A DNA stretch of 44,148 bases. Origin: Flavobacteriia bacterium. Its GTDB lineage: Bacteria > Bacteroidota > Bacteroidia > Flavobacteriales > Flavobacteriaceae. Below, in pieces: positions 16,115 through 24,742 of this stretch. Each line of letters begins with the position of its first letter. Position 1 is the stretch's first letter. The position numbers and the translations under genes are program-made. The stretch covers positions 1 through 44,148 of the forward strand of contig RDXY01000013.1 of the NCBI GenBank assembly GCA_004293045.1, written 5' to 3'. The notes beneath the pieces were generated by a model, which did not search any database, was not told the origin of the DNA, and saw only the letters and a program-made list of their open reading frames with translations.

Positions 16115-16456
16115 TTATAGTATTGATTTAATTAATTCTGTTGGCCTAGCAATTACGGCTTTATCACCATTAATTACTATAGGTCTTTCTATTAGTTTTG
16201 GAAATTGTATCAGGGCTTCAATAATTTCTTTATCGGTTAAAGTTTTTCCTTTAAAATTTTCAATCCAATCTTTTTCCTTAACTCTTATCAATTCTATTGG
16301 TTTGATTTTTAATTTTTTTATAATTGTTTCTAGCTCAATATAAGTAAGTGTTTTTTCTAAATAATGTATGGTTTCAAAAGGTTTATTAAGGTTTTCTAAG
16401 AAGCAAACACCTTCTCTAGATTTTGAACATCTTTTGTTGTGATATATAGTTAGCAT
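16115..16456 (-). CDS. ArsC-family arsenate reductase-like protein, 113 aa
   Basis: A thioredoxin-fold protein of the glutaredoxin-dependent ArsC/YffB family. The catalytic-type cysteine is C10 in IYHNKRCSKSREGVCFLE. The arginines that bind oxyanion in ArsC appear as LIERPIVI and AVIARPTE. The length (113) is normal. A second cysteine at residue 17 could be resolving. No arsenite exporter or ArsR gene is next to it, so a housekeeping thiol role is possible. Confidence 0.85.
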   Translation of the reverse strand: MLTIYHNKRCSKSREGVCFLENLNKPFETIHYLEKTLTYIELETIIKKLKIKPIELIRVKEKDWIENFKGKTLTDKEIIEALIQFPKLIERPIVINGDKAVIARPTELIKSIL

Positions 16457-16470
16457 AAATATTTTTTTTA

Positions 16471-16478
16471 CAAAGGTA
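16471..16478 (-). promoter_or_regulatory. -7 promoter box for the ArsC-family gene
   Basis: The minus strand reads TACCTTTG, a full consensus match, 14 bases upstream of the ATG at 16456. Confidence 0.5.
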
Positions 16479-16513
16479 ATAATTGTAATTTAGTGGACTT
16501 AAAAAATCGAAAT

Positions 16514-17416
16514 ATGTATATTGAACAATTGCAAAAGTTTAAAGTTAATTTATGGACATACGCAGTCATTCCCTGTCTTTTTTTAGCATTAATGGTAGTA
16601 AATTATATTTCATCAGAAGGTGTTGATACGAATGAAATAATGAAACAAATGATAAAAAAAGCAGGGGTAAACGGTACTTTTGTAATGCTCGTAGCACCAT
16701 TATCATTTATGTTGTTTATTGTTTTATTTTTTAACAAATTCATTCAAAATAATTCTTTAAGAATATTAACTACATCTCGTCCCAAAATCGATTGGTCTAG
16801 AGTTTTTTTCTCATTTGGAGTTTGGGGTGGTATTACAATTTTAACAATTATTATAGGCTATTATAGCGCTCCAGAAGATTTTGTAATTCAATTTAATCCT
16901 GAAAAATTTGCTGTATTTGTAGTATTAGCTGTCGTTTTAATTCCTTTTCAAGCGAGTTTTGAAGAGTATTTATTTCGTGGGCACATGCTTCAGGGATTAG
17001 GTTTAGCTACCAAAACAAGATGGGTACCTTTATTGGTTACGTCATTTTTATTTGGAATAATGCATATTGGCAACCCAGAAGTTGATAAAATGGGTATGAT
17101 TATTATGTTTTATTATATTGGAACCGGTTTGTTTTTAGGAATTCTAACTTTAATGGATGAAGGTTTAGAATTAGCATTAGGATTTCACGCAGCTAATAAT
17201 TTAATTGGAGCGTTGTTGGTTACTTCTGATTGGTCGGCATTTCAAACGCATTCTATTTTAAAAGATATTTCCGTCCCAAGTGCTAATTTTCAAATAGTTA
17301 TTCCAATTTTAATTTTTTTCCCAATTTTACTTTATATTTTTTCTAAAAAGTACAAGTGGAGTAATTGGAAAGCAAAACTGTTTGGAAATATAAAACCATT
17401 ACAAGTAAAAGAATAA
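16514..17416 (+). CDS. CPBP-family intramembrane glutamic endopeptidase, 300 aa
   Basis: A Rce1/CPBP (Abi) membrane protease with about eight transmembrane segments. Catalytic motifs are in place: EEYLFR at residues 150-155 (the EExxxR motif), a His near 184 (FGIMHIG) and HAANN at 225-229 (HxxxN). I prefer the ATG at 16514 over the GTG at 16493, because the upstream residues are hydrophilic and no homologous start is expected there. It overlaps menE by one base (TAATG), so the two are translationally coupled. Its substrate is unknown; some relatives act in bacteriocin immunity or protein export. Confidence 0.87.
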   Translation: MYIEQLQKFKVNLWTYAVIPCLFLALMVVNYISSEGVDTNEIMKQMIKKAGVNGTFVMLVAPLSFMLFIVLFFNKFIQNNSLRILTTSRPKIDWSRVFFSFGVWGGITILTIIIGYYSAPEDFVIQFNPEKFAVFVVLAVVLIPFQASFEEYLFRGHMLQGLGLATKTRWVPLLVTSFLFGIMHIGNPEVDKMGMIIMFYYIGTGLFLGILTLMDEGLELALGFHAANNLIGALLVTSDWSAFQTHSILKDISVPSANFQIVIPILIFFPILLYIFSKKYKWSNWKAKLFGNIKPLQVKE

Positions 17417-18447
17417 TGAATCAAATTATTCATCCCGATTTTAAATTAAATGGAAAAAGTTTTACTTACATAGAACTTTTATCCGAAGCTTTATTTTTAA
17501 AAGAAAATGGACAATTATTTGAAAAAGAAATTGGGAAATTTCTCTTAGATTGGTTAAATAATGAATCATTTGTTATGGTAAAAACGTCTGGTTCTACTGG
17601 AATACCAAAGCAAATTGTCCTGCAAAAATCTTCGATGATAGCTTCGGCGAATGCTACAGGTTTGTTTTTTAACTTACAACCAAAAAACACGGCTTTGTTA
17701 TGTTTGTCTGCCAATTATATTGCAGGAAAAATGATGTTGGTCCGTGCCATTACTTTAGGATTACATTTGGATACAATTGATCCAACAAGTGCACCATTAA
17801 CTACAAAAAAATACAATTTTATAGCAATGGTTCCTTTACAAGTGCAAAAATCGTTATCAAAATTACATTTGGTGGATTACTTATTAATTGGCGGTACACA
17901 AGTTAGTTATAGTTTGTCAGAAAGTATTCAAAAAACCAATTGCAACGCTTTTGAATCGTATGGAATGACGGAAACCATTTCGCACATTGCCCTAAAGAAA
18001 ATAGGAGAGTTGTGTTTTACTGTTTTACCAAATGTAGCCATATCTGTAGATGATAGAAGTTGTTTGGAGATTGAAGCATTAGAACTTTCTAAAGAAAAAA
18101 TTATAACAAATGATATCGTAGAAATCGTAAATGCGACTCAATTTGTATTAAAAGGAAGAATAGACCATATAATTAATTCTGGCGGTATCAAACTATTTCC
18201 AGAAGAAATAGAAGAATTGATTGGAAAACACATTTCTGTGCCATTCTTTATTGCCAGTAAACCAGATGAAATTTTAGGCGAAAAAGTAATTCTAGTACTT
18301 GAAGCAATTCCGTTTTCTATTGAAAACAAGGTCTTTTCAGAATTATCAAAATACCAAATACCAAAAGAAATTCTGTTTATAGACTCATTTGAAAGAACAG
18401 AAACGCAAAAAATCAACAGAAAGAAATCATTGGATAAATTACTGTAA
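17416..18447 (+). CDS. menE: o-succinylbenzoate-CoA ligase (MenE-like AMP-binding enzyme), 343 aa
   Basis: It activates o-succinylbenzoate with ATP and CoA for menaquinone synthesis. The short adenylate-forming enzyme carries the P-loop TSGSTGIPK (about residues 57-65), the ESYGMTET motif, the GRIDHIINSGGIKLFPEEIE hinge region, and a C-terminal catalytic Lys region (ETQKINRKKSL). At 343 aa it is much shorter than the approximately 450-490 aa of MenE from Proteobacteria or Bacillus, but this compact form is usual in flavobacteria. The start is the ATG at 17416, in a TAATG overlap with the protease gene. Other men genes lie outside this window. Confidence 0.87.
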   Translation: MNQIIHPDFKLNGKSFTYIELLSEALFLKENGQLFEKEIGKFLLDWLNNESFVMVKTSGSTGIPKQIVLQKSSMIASANATGLFFNLQPKNTALLCLSANYIAGKMMLVRAITLGLHLDTIDPTSAPLTTKKYNFIAMVPLQVQKSLSKLHLVDYLLIGGTQVSYSLSESIQKTNCNAFESYGMTETISHIALKKIGELCFTVLPNVAISVDDRSCLEIEALELSKEKIITNDIVEIVNATQFVLKGRIDHIINSGGIKLFPEEIEELIGKHISVPFFIASKPDEILGEKVILVLEAIPFSIENKVFSELSKYQIPKEILFIDSFERTETQKINRKKSLDKLL

Positions 18448-18464
18448 ATATACTTTTGAATGGG

Positions 18465-20090
18465 TTATTTTCTTTCTACCTTAATATAAAACTGATTGGT
18501 TTTTACAGAAACGTCTTCCAGAACTACCTTTTTATCTACTTTAAGTTCTTGATTTTCAGTAGTGGCTTGTAAACGAATTATTTGTTCATTAATGATAATA
18601 TCGACAGGCATTTTAAAATCAGCACTTACATTCTCCCATTTATAATTCAGTTTATTACTGGTTTTTGACAAAACCAATTTCGGAATTTTTGTAGTCGTTA
18701 AATAGTGCTGAAATACGGAAGTTAAATCGATACCGCTTTCTTTGTTAAAAAAATCAATTACCGTTTTTGTGTCAATAATTTGCTTTTTATAGGTTTCAGA
18801 GTAATTATATAAAAGTTTCCACCATTTTTCATCATCATTAATAATGTGTCGAATAGTATTTAGTAGTAAGGCACCTTTATAATACATATCGCCACTTCCT
18901 TCTCGGTTGACACCAAATTGACCAATAATTGGTCGATCATTACTTACGTTTTTCGCTTGACCGTTAATGTATCTCATTGCTTGTTCATATCCTTTAACAC
19001 ATTCAATAAATACAGTTTCTGTGTAGGTAGTAAAGCCTTCGTGAATCCACATATCAGCAATGTCTTTACTTGTAATACTGTTACCAAACCATTCGTGCCC
19101 GGTTTCATGAATCGTAATATAATCGAAAAACATACCGGCACCTGTTCCTGATAAGTCCATTCCAAGATACCCTTTTTTGTACTTATTTCCGTATGCGACA
19201 GCACTTTGGTGTTCCATACCTAAATAAGGCGTTTCCACTAATTTATACCCATCTTCAAAAAATGGATATTTTCCAAATTTACTTTGAAAGCAATTCATCA
19301 TAGGATTCACATCAGTGTCAAAATGTTTACGAGCTGTTTCTTCGTTGTAACGCAACACATAATAATCTAAATCTAACCCTTCATGGTTGTCGTGAATATG
19401 TACATAATCGCCAATGTTTACTGTAATATCATAATTATTAATTGGGTTTTTTACTTCCCAATCCCAACGCGTATAGCCGTCATTTAAATCGGTTGCACCT
19501 AAAAATCTTCCGTTGGAAACATTCATTAATCCGTTTGGTACGGCTACTTTTATGCTGGCACCATTATCTGGTTCATCGGTTTGAGAATCTTTGCACGGAT
19601 ACCATAAACTCGCACCAGTTCCTTGTACCGCCACACCAATCCAAGGATTTTGTTTTTTATCTTTTGTAAAGACAAAACCACCATCCCAAGGTGCATTTTT
19701 AGCAATAATTGGATTTCCAGAATAGTGGAATGTAAGGGTTTGAGTTGTTCCCTTTTTTAATTCTTCAGGAAAATCTATGAAAACAGCGTTGAATTCTCTT
19801 TTGTAATTTAACTTTTTATTGTTCCAAACAATAGATTCAATTTTCATGTTCTCAAATAAATCGACTTGAATTTTAGATGTATTATCATCAACTTTAAAAA
19901 TGATTTCGTTATATCCAATGATTGATTTTTCAGTAGGATTAATTTTGATATCTAAGTTATATCGCAACACATCATAACAGGTTCTTTCTTCACGAAGTCC
20001 GCCTTGAAGAGAATCTTTTCGAGAAAACTCTTGCGCTTTCGTTTGATTGAAAACCAATATAAAAAAGGAAAATAGAAGTGTTTTTTTCAT
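18465..20090 (-). CDS. M1-family metallopeptidase (aminopeptidase N-like), secreted, 541 aa
   Basis: A zinc aminopeptidase. The start is the ATG at 20090, giving a signal peptide (MKKTLLFSFFILVFNQTKAQ); the ATG at 20114 would put eight extra residues in front. The saddle domain is followed by the substrate-recognition GMEHQS motif (a variant of GAMEN), then HETGHEWFGN (zinc HExxH, first His near residue 328) and the downstream Glu in HEGFTTYTE. The enzyme lacks the long C-terminal helical domain of full aminopeptidase N, as in short flavobacterial M1 enzymes. It should work in the periplasm or outside. It converges with menE with only 17 bases between. Confidence 0.9.
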   Translation of the reverse strand: MKKTLLFSFFILVFNQTKAQEFSRKDSLQGGLREERTCYDVLRYNLDIKINPTEKSIIGYNEIIFKVDDNTSKIQVDLFENMKIESIVWNNKKLNYKREFNAVFIDFPEELKKGTTQTLTFHYSGNPIIAKNAPWDGGFVFTKDKKQNPWIGVAVQGTGASLWYPCKDSQTDEPDNGASIKVAVPNGLMNVSNGRFLGATDLNDGYTRWDWEVKNPINNYDITVNIGDYVHIHDNHEGLDLDYYVLRYNEETARKHFDTDVNPMMNCFQSKFGKYPFFEDGYKLVETPYLGMEHQSAVAYGNKYKKGYLGMDLSGTGAGMFFDYITIHETGHEWFGNSITSKDIADMWIHEGFTTYTETVFIECVKGYEQAMRYINGQAKNVSNDRPIIGQFGVNREGSGDMYYKGALLLNTIRHIINDDEKWWKLLYNYSETYKKQIIDTKTVIDFFNKESGIDLTSVFQHYLTTTKIPKLVLSKTSNKLNYKWENVSADFKMPVDIIINEQIIRLQATTENQELKVDKKVVLEDVSVKTNQFYIKVERK

Positions 20091-20224
20091 AGTATTAAAA
20101 TAAATAACTTTCATTTGTATCGATAGAAAATAAATTTACAACCTTTATTTATAATTATAGATAATATTTCTTGTTGAACGTAAACGTGAATTCATAATAA
20201 ATTAGCAATCCTGAAAAATTTAAA

Positions 20225-20650
20225 TTAGCTGTCAGTTTTATTTTTAAAAGTTATTTTTCTAAAATTGTTTATCTGCACAAAAGCAAAACTCAAAATAGCT
20301 ATAAAAATGAATGATATTTCAGAATCTTCATTTCCATTCAATCCTTCATAAGAAATCAAAAATAAATAATATAAAAGAGGAAAAGAAAAGATTGTAATAA
20401 AGATGTTTTGTAAAAGAATTGTCGAAAATTGAATGTATTTCATTTTGAAGTATATCAATAGTAAAATAGCTAAACAAATTGTTAAAACAAATATTTCAAA
20501 AGGAACAATTTCTTTTAGTCCTGATTTATTTATTGGATAATATAATCCACTAAACAAATATAATAATGCAATATTAAAAAATGATAAATAATATACAATT
20601 CCAAATAGGAGTGTAAATAATTCTAGAAATATTCGATTCTTAATTGTCAT
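20225..20650 (-). CDS. hypothetical four-helix membrane protein, 141 aa
   Basis: I do not recognise a family. Four hydrophobic segments are visible (about residues 8-34, 48-67, 76-98 and 111-128) with short polar links, e.g. NKSGLKEIVPFE and EGLNGNEDSE. There is no signal peptide beyond the first helix. It is flanked by about 100-130 base gaps and shows no operon partner. Codon use is AT-rich, like the surroundings. Confidence 0.6.
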   Translation of the reverse strand: MTIKNRIFLELFTLLFGIVYYLSFFNIALLYLFSGLYYPINKSGLKEIVPFEIFVLTICLAILLLIYFKMKYIQFSTILLQNIFITIFSFPLLYYLFLISYEGLNGNEDSEISFIFIAILSFAFVQINNFRKITFKNKTDS

Positions 20651-20750
20651 TTTTTTAATATTTTTTTTCTGTCATAGTTATAATTTAAAGATGCTTTCAG
20701 TATAATAAATTTATGTTCTTTAATAATAACTTATAACTAAACACTGCCAA

Positions 20751-22379
20751 CTAAACCTGTATTACACCTAAATTAAATTTCTTTTCAATAGGCGCGTGGT
20801 TGGCGGCTTCAATACCCATAGAAATCCAAGTTCTGGTATCTAATGGATCAATAATAGCATCGGTCCATAATCTGGAAGCCGCATAATACGGTGACACTTG
20901 GGCATCGTATTTGGCTTTTATTTTATCAAATAACTCTTTTTCTTTAGCTTCATCTACCACTTCTCCTTTGTTTGTTAAGGAAGCGGCTTCAATTTGTGCT
21001 AATACTTTTGCGGCTTGTGTACCACCCATAACGGCTAACTCAGCACTTGGCCAAGCAAAAATTAATCGTGGGTCGTAAGCTTTTCCACACATAGCATAAT
21101 TTCCAGCACCGTATGAATTTCCAACTACAACTGTAAATTTTGGCACAACAGAATTGGCTAAAGCATTTACCATTTTGGCACCATCTTTAATAATACCACC
21201 GTGTTCCGATTTGCTTCCTACCATGAAACCTGTCACGTCTTGTAAAAAGACTAACGGAATTTTCTTTTGGTTGCAATTCGCAATAAATCGAGTCGCTTTA
21301 TCCGCACTTTCCGAATAAATGACACCACCAAATTGAATTTCACCTTTTTTAGTTTTAGAAACCAAACGCTGATTCGCAACAATTCCTACAGCCCAACCCT
21401 CAATTCTAGCATATCCAGTAATTATGGTTTGTCCGTAACCGGCTTTGTACTCATCAAACTCTGAATGATCCACCAAACGTTTGATAATTTCATTCATATC
21501 ATATGGATCAGTACGTAATTTAGGTAAAATTCCGTAAATATCTTTGGGTTCTAATGCAGGTTTTACAGGTGTTTCTCTGTTAAATCCAGCTTTGTTATAA
21601 TCACCAATTTTTGAAACAATACTTTTAATTCTGTCTAAAGCATCGGCATCATCTTTGGCTTTAAAATCGGTAACACCTGAAATTTCGCAATGTGTCGTTG
21701 CGCCTCCAAGAGTTTCATTATCAATGGTTTCGCCAATTGCGGCTTTCACTAAATAACTTCCGGCTAAGAAAATACTTCCTGTTTTGTCTACAATTAAAGC
21801 TTCGTCACTCATAATTGGCAAATACGCGCCACCAGCTACACAACTTCCCATAACGGCAGCAATTTGGGTAATTCCCATGCTACTCATAATGGCGTTGTTT
21901 CTAAAAATTCTACCGAAATGTTCTTTATCTGGAAATATTTCGTCTTGCATAGGTAAATAAACCCCTGCCGAATCTACCAAGTAAATAATCGGTAAACGAT
22001 TTTCCATAGCAATTTCTTGCGCTCTTAAATTCTTTTTTCCGGTAATTGGAAACCAAGCCCCTGCTTTTACAGTAGCATCATTAGCTACTACAATACATTG
22101 TTTGCCTTTAATATACCCTATTTTTATGACCACACCACCGGAAGGGCACCCTCCGTGTTCTTCATACATACCTTCTCCAACAAATCCTCCAATTTCAATG
22201 CTTTTCGCGTTGTCGTCTAACAAATAATCAATACGTTCACGAGCCGTCATTTTACCTTCGGCATGTAATTTATCTATACGTTTTTGTCCGCCACCTAATT
22301 TTACTTTCGCAAATTTTTGTAGCATATCTGAAACTAATAACTTGTTGTGATCTTCGTTTTTATTGAAATTAATATCCAT
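20751..22379 (-). CDS. acyl-CoA carboxylase beta subunit (methylcrotonyl-CoA carboxylase type), 542 aa
   Basis: This is the carboxyltransferase subunit of a biotin-dependent acyl-CoA carboxylase; it moves carboxybiotin CO2 onto an acyl-CoA. Both crotonase-like halves are present: GGQKRIDKLHAEGKMTARERIDYLLD, EEHGGCPSGGVV, DSAGVYLPMQDE, GSCVAGGAYLP; then FLQDVTGFMVGSKSEHGGIIKDGAKM, GNSYGAGNYAMCGKAYDPRL and AELAVMGG. The length and the ESAGVYLP/GFMVG set fit methylcrotonyl-CoA carboxylase (leucine breakdown) more than propionyl-CoA carboxylase. It follows the dnaX tail by 3 bases, so the two are probably co-transcribed. The biotin-carrying alpha subunit is not in the window. Confidence 0.9.
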   Translation of the reverse strand: MDINFNKNEDHNKLLVSDMLQKFAKVKLGGGQKRIDKLHAEGKMTARERIDYLLDDNAKSIEIGGFVGEGMYEEHGGCPSGGVVIKIGYIKGKQCIVVANDATVKAGAWFPITGKKNLRAQEIAMENRLPIIYLVDSAGVYLPMQDEIFPDKEHFGRIFRNNAIMSSMGITQIAAVMGSCVAGGAYLPIMSDEALIVDKTGSIFLAGSYLVKAAIGETIDNETLGGATTHCEISGVTDFKAKDDADALDRIKSIVSKIGDYNKAGFNRETPVKPALEPKDIYGILPKLRTDPYDMNEIIKRLVDHSEFDEYKAGYGQTIITGYARIEGWAVGIVANQRLVSKTKKGEIQFGGVIYSESADKATRFIANCNQKKIPLVFLQDVTGFMVGSKSEHGGIIKDGAKMVNALANSVVPKFTVVVGNSYGAGNYAMCGKAYDPRLIFAWPSAELAVMGGTQAAKVLAQIEAASLTNKGEVVDEAKEKELFDKIKAKYDAQVSPYYAASRLWTDAIIDPLDTRTWISMGIEAANHAPIEKKFNLGVIQV

Positions 22380-22382
22380 ATT

Positions 22383-24112
22383 TTATAAGTCTAATTCGAA
22401 AGTTTGTCTAAATAATTCAATGTTGGGATTTAACTCCTTAAAATGTTTGTATTTTTCTTCGTTGGTATAAATTACTTTAGGTTTGTAGGTTTCCATTACG
22501 GTAATTTTAATTTTAACATCGTAATTGCGTAAATTGGTTTTCAAGTAGCTAATTAATTCTGAATTAGTATTTTCAAAATCTTCTTTAGAGCCCTGATTTG
22601 GAAATTCTAACAAAATATTGGTTCCCATTAAAACGGGCTTACTTAATCGCATATAACTTGCGAATAACTTTTTCCCTTTAGTTTCTAAAATTTCAATATA
22701 ATCATTCCAATGTTTTATGGCGTCTTCTTGTGTGAAAGGATCGGCTAAATGTTCACCAACAGCTACTGTTTCTGTTTTGGCTAAATTTGAACTATCTACT
22801 TTTTGTTTTAAACCTTTAATAGATAAAGAGGAAATTCGATTACTAGTATCTATTGTAGGCGTAAGTTTTTGTTGTATTTGTTCAATTTTTGCTTCCACTT
22901 TTTCTTCCACATTTGGAACTTCTTCCTGAGGAACAGCTTTTATCTCAGGTTCTGAAACAATTTGTGGTTGAATTGATATTTGTGGAGATTGACTTTTTTG
23001 AGTTGAATCAAAGAAAGTTGAAGGTATTATATAGTACTTAGCTTTTTTTTTTCGGCATCATGTGTTAATGAAGCCAATTGCATAAGTGTAAGTTCCACAA
23101 ACAACCGTTGATTTTGACTCACTTTATATTTTAAATCGCATTCATTAGCAATAGCAATCCCTTGTAATAAAAACTCTTGAGAAGCTTTTTGTGTCTGAAC
23201 AGCAAATTCTTGTTGGGTTTGTTCGCTAACTTCTAACAACGAAAGTGTTGCTGGATTTTTACAAACCAATAAATCTCTAAAGTGTGAAGCTAAACCAGCA
23301 ACAAAGTGGTGTCCGTCAAATCCTTTCGATAAAATATCGTTGTAGGTTAAAAGTAATTGCGGAATATTGTTTTCTAAAATTAAATCGGTAACTTTTATAT
23401 AATAATCGTAATCTAACACGTTTAAATTTTCAGCAACCGCTTGACGTGTTAAATTATTTCCGCAATATGAAACCACTCTGTCAAATATAGACAAGGCATC
23501 ACGCATGGCACCATCCGCTTTTTGCGAAATGATACGTAAAGCTTCTTCTTCAAACTGCACATTTTGATTTTGAGCAATTTCCATTAAATATTCTTTGGTG
23601 TCGTTTATCGTAATTCGTTTAAAATCGAAGATTTGACAACGAGACAATATAGTAGGAAGAATTTTATGTTTTTCAGTCGTAGCTAAAATAAAAATAGCGT
23701 GCTTTGGTGGTTCTTCTAATGTTTTTAAAAACGCATTAAATGCCGAAGCAGAAAGCATGTGCACCTCATCAATAATATACACTTTATATTTACCGGTTTG
23801 TGGAGGTATTCTAACTTGGTCGATAATACTTCTAATATCATCAACACCATTATTAGACGCAGCATCTAATTCAAATACATTGAAAGAGAAATCTTCATTC
23901 GGATCATCGTAACCTTCTTGGTTGATTTTTCTGGCTAATATTCTGGCACAAGTTGTTTTTCCAACACCACGAGGACCTGTAAAAAGTAATGCTTGCGCTA
24001 AATGGTTGTTTTCAATGGCATGCAACAAAGTATTGGTTATAGCAAGTTGCCCAATAACATCTTTAAATGTTTGAGGTCTGTACTTTCTGGCTGATACTAT
24101 AAATTGTTCCAT
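22383..24112 (-). CDS. dnaX: DNA polymerase III subunit tau (576 aa), read through a -1 frameshift in an A10 run
   Basis: The clamp-loader ATPase and tau scaffold are encoded here in two frames. From the ATG at 24112, frame 0 stops at 23027 (361 aa). Slipping back one base in the run of ten A's (23043-23052, minus strand GAAAAAAAAAAGC) gives ...EKKKAKYYIIPSTFF and then an open frame to the stop at 22383. The distal 175 codons (SSLSIKGLKQKV, DPFTQEDAIKHWNDYI, MRLSKPVLMG) look like a DnaX C-terminal region with no start codon of their own other than GTG or TTG. The total of 576 aa is normal for flavobacterial DnaX. A one-base under-call in a real A11 run would give the same picture. Confidence 0.8.
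23027..24112 (-). CDS. dnaX: DNA polymerase III gamma-like product of dnaX, 361 aa (zero-frame)
   Basis: The conventional frame-0 product of dnaX. It holds the whole AAA+ clamp-loader module: Walker A GPRGVGKT (46-53), Walker B with YIIDEVHML, sensor 1 LATTEKHK, the SRC arginine-finger motif (ILSRCQIF), and the domain III collar to about residue 345. It ends KKLSTI right after the slippery run. This is the place expected for a gamma subunit that can load clamps but lacks the polymerase/helicase-binding tail. The four zinc-binding cysteines usual between Walker A and ELDAAS are absent (the segment reads INQEGYDDPNEDFSFNVFE). Confidence 0.8.
   Translation of the reverse strand: MEQFIVSARKYRPQTFKDVIGQLAITNTLLHAIENNHLAQALLFTGPRGVGKTTCARILARKINQEGYDDPNEDFSFNVFELDAASNNGVDDIRSIIDQVRIPPQTGKYKVYIIDEVHMLSASAFNAFLKTLEEPPKHAIFILATTEKHKILPTILSRCQIFDFKRITINDTKEYLMEIAQNQNVQFEEEALRIISQKADGAMRDALSIFDRVVSYCGNNLTRQAVAENLNVLDYDYYIKVTDLILENNIPQLLLTYNDILSKGFDGHHFVAGLASHFRDLLVCKNPATLSLLEVSEQTQQEFAVQTQKASQEFLLQGIAIANECDLKYKVSQNQRLFVELTLMQLASLTHDAEKKKLSTI
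23043..23052 (-). promoter_or_regulatory. slippery A10 run, candidate dnaX frameshift site
   Basis: Ten consecutive A's on the coding strand (GCC GAA AAA AAA AAG CTA). They contain A-AAA-AAA/G heptamers like the E. coli dnaX slip site (A-AAA-AAG) and resemble the Thermus A9 transcriptional slippage site. Only a weak stem (AAGTA with TACCTT) follows directly downstream, so polymerase slippage may be more likely than a stimulated ribosomal shift. Confidence 0.65.
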
Positions 24113-24128
24113 AACGTATTATTGATAG

Positions 24129-24158
24129 CAAATATAGATTTAAAAAGTGAAAATTCAA
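24129..24158 (-). promoter_or_regulatory. dnaX promoter
   Basis: The minus strand has TATATTTG (24136 to 24129), with TTG at 24158 to 24156 and a 19-base spacer. The TTG lies within one unit of the period-7 repeat at 24147-24181. The start codon is at 24112. Confidence 0.6.
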
Positions 24159-24181
24159 AAGTGAAAAGTGAAAAGTTATTA
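24147..24181. repeat. period-7 tandem repeat at the dnaX promoter
   Basis: Heptads GTGAAAA, TTCAAAA, GTGAAAA, GTGAAAA, GTTATTA in direct succession. The second unit supplies the -33 TTG of the dnaX promoter on the other strand. Confidence 0.65.
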
Positions 24182-24210
24182 AAAATTTGTTATACATAAA
24201 CTTAATAACT

Positions 24211-24258
24211 CAGATTGTTGAAATTTATAAAATTTATATGATTTCTATAATCTGTGTT
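24211..24258. repeat. short extragenic inverted repeat
   Basis: CAGATT (24211) and AATCTG (24249) enclose an AT-rich spacer and are followed by TGTT. It shares the end AATCTGTGTT with the repeat at 31963-32021. Confidence 0.3.
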
Positions 24259-24312
24259 TCTAAATTTTATTCAGAAAATCAATTAAATTCATAAAAAACG
24301 CCCAATTTAAAT

Positions 24313-24320
24313 TATCTTTG
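24313..24320 (+). promoter_or_regulatory. -7 promoter box for rnpB
   Basis: TATCTTTG, a full consensus match, lies two bases before the P1 helix of the RNase P RNA, so transcription should start at or just inside the mature 5' end. Confidence 0.6.
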
Positions 24321-24322
24321 CC

Positions 24323-24633
24323 AAGCAGACCGCCTTATCGCTCCGATTTATCGGGGAGGAAAGTCCGGACACCACAGAGAAGCATAGCGGGTAACGCCCG
24401 TCTGCCGATACCTATCGGTAAGGACAAGTGCAACAGAAAGTATGTACAGGTTAAGCTGTAGTGAAACCAGGTAAACTCTATGCGGTGAAATTTCAAGTAT
24501 ATCAGCATGTAAGGGCTTCTCGTCCGTTGTTGAAGGGTAGAAAGATAGATTCCGCGAGTAATTACGGAACTAGATAAATGATAAGGCTCCGATTTTTCGG
24601 AGACAGAATCCGGCTTATAGGTCTGCTTTTTTT
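24323..24633 (+). ncRNA. rnpB: RNase P RNA, bacterial class A
   Basis: The catalytic RNA that matures tRNA 5' ends. Conserved core segments occur in order: GAGGAAAGTCCGGAC (P4 and J regions, about 24356-24370), GTGCAACAGAAAG, GTGAAACCAGGTAAACTC, then AACTAGATAAATGATAAGG and ACAGAATCCGGCTTATAGG. The ends pair as P1: AAGCAGACC (24323-24331) with GGTCTGCTT (24620-24628), followed by a T-run to 24633 that also acts as terminator. Exact ends are estimated from this pairing. It lies divergently from dnaX. Confidence 0.95.
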
Positions 24634-24709
24634 AAATAAAATGTTAATAATTAATTCTTAATTACTTAATAACTTTTCTCGAATTAACTTTAAGTTAATA
24701 TTAGAGTGT

Positions 24710-24717
24710 TAATTTTG
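24710..24717 (+). promoter_or_regulatory. -7 promoter box for the DUF47/pit operon
   Basis: TAATTTTG, a full consensus match, 25 bases before the ATG at 24743. Confidence 0.5.
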
Positions 24718-24742
24718 CAACGAAATTTTAATAATAATAAAA

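Noticed and set aside
22383..22910. Independent 175-aa gene after dnaX
   Set aside because: The frame is open upstream to the A10 run, the start would be GTG, and the content is the expected DnaX tail.
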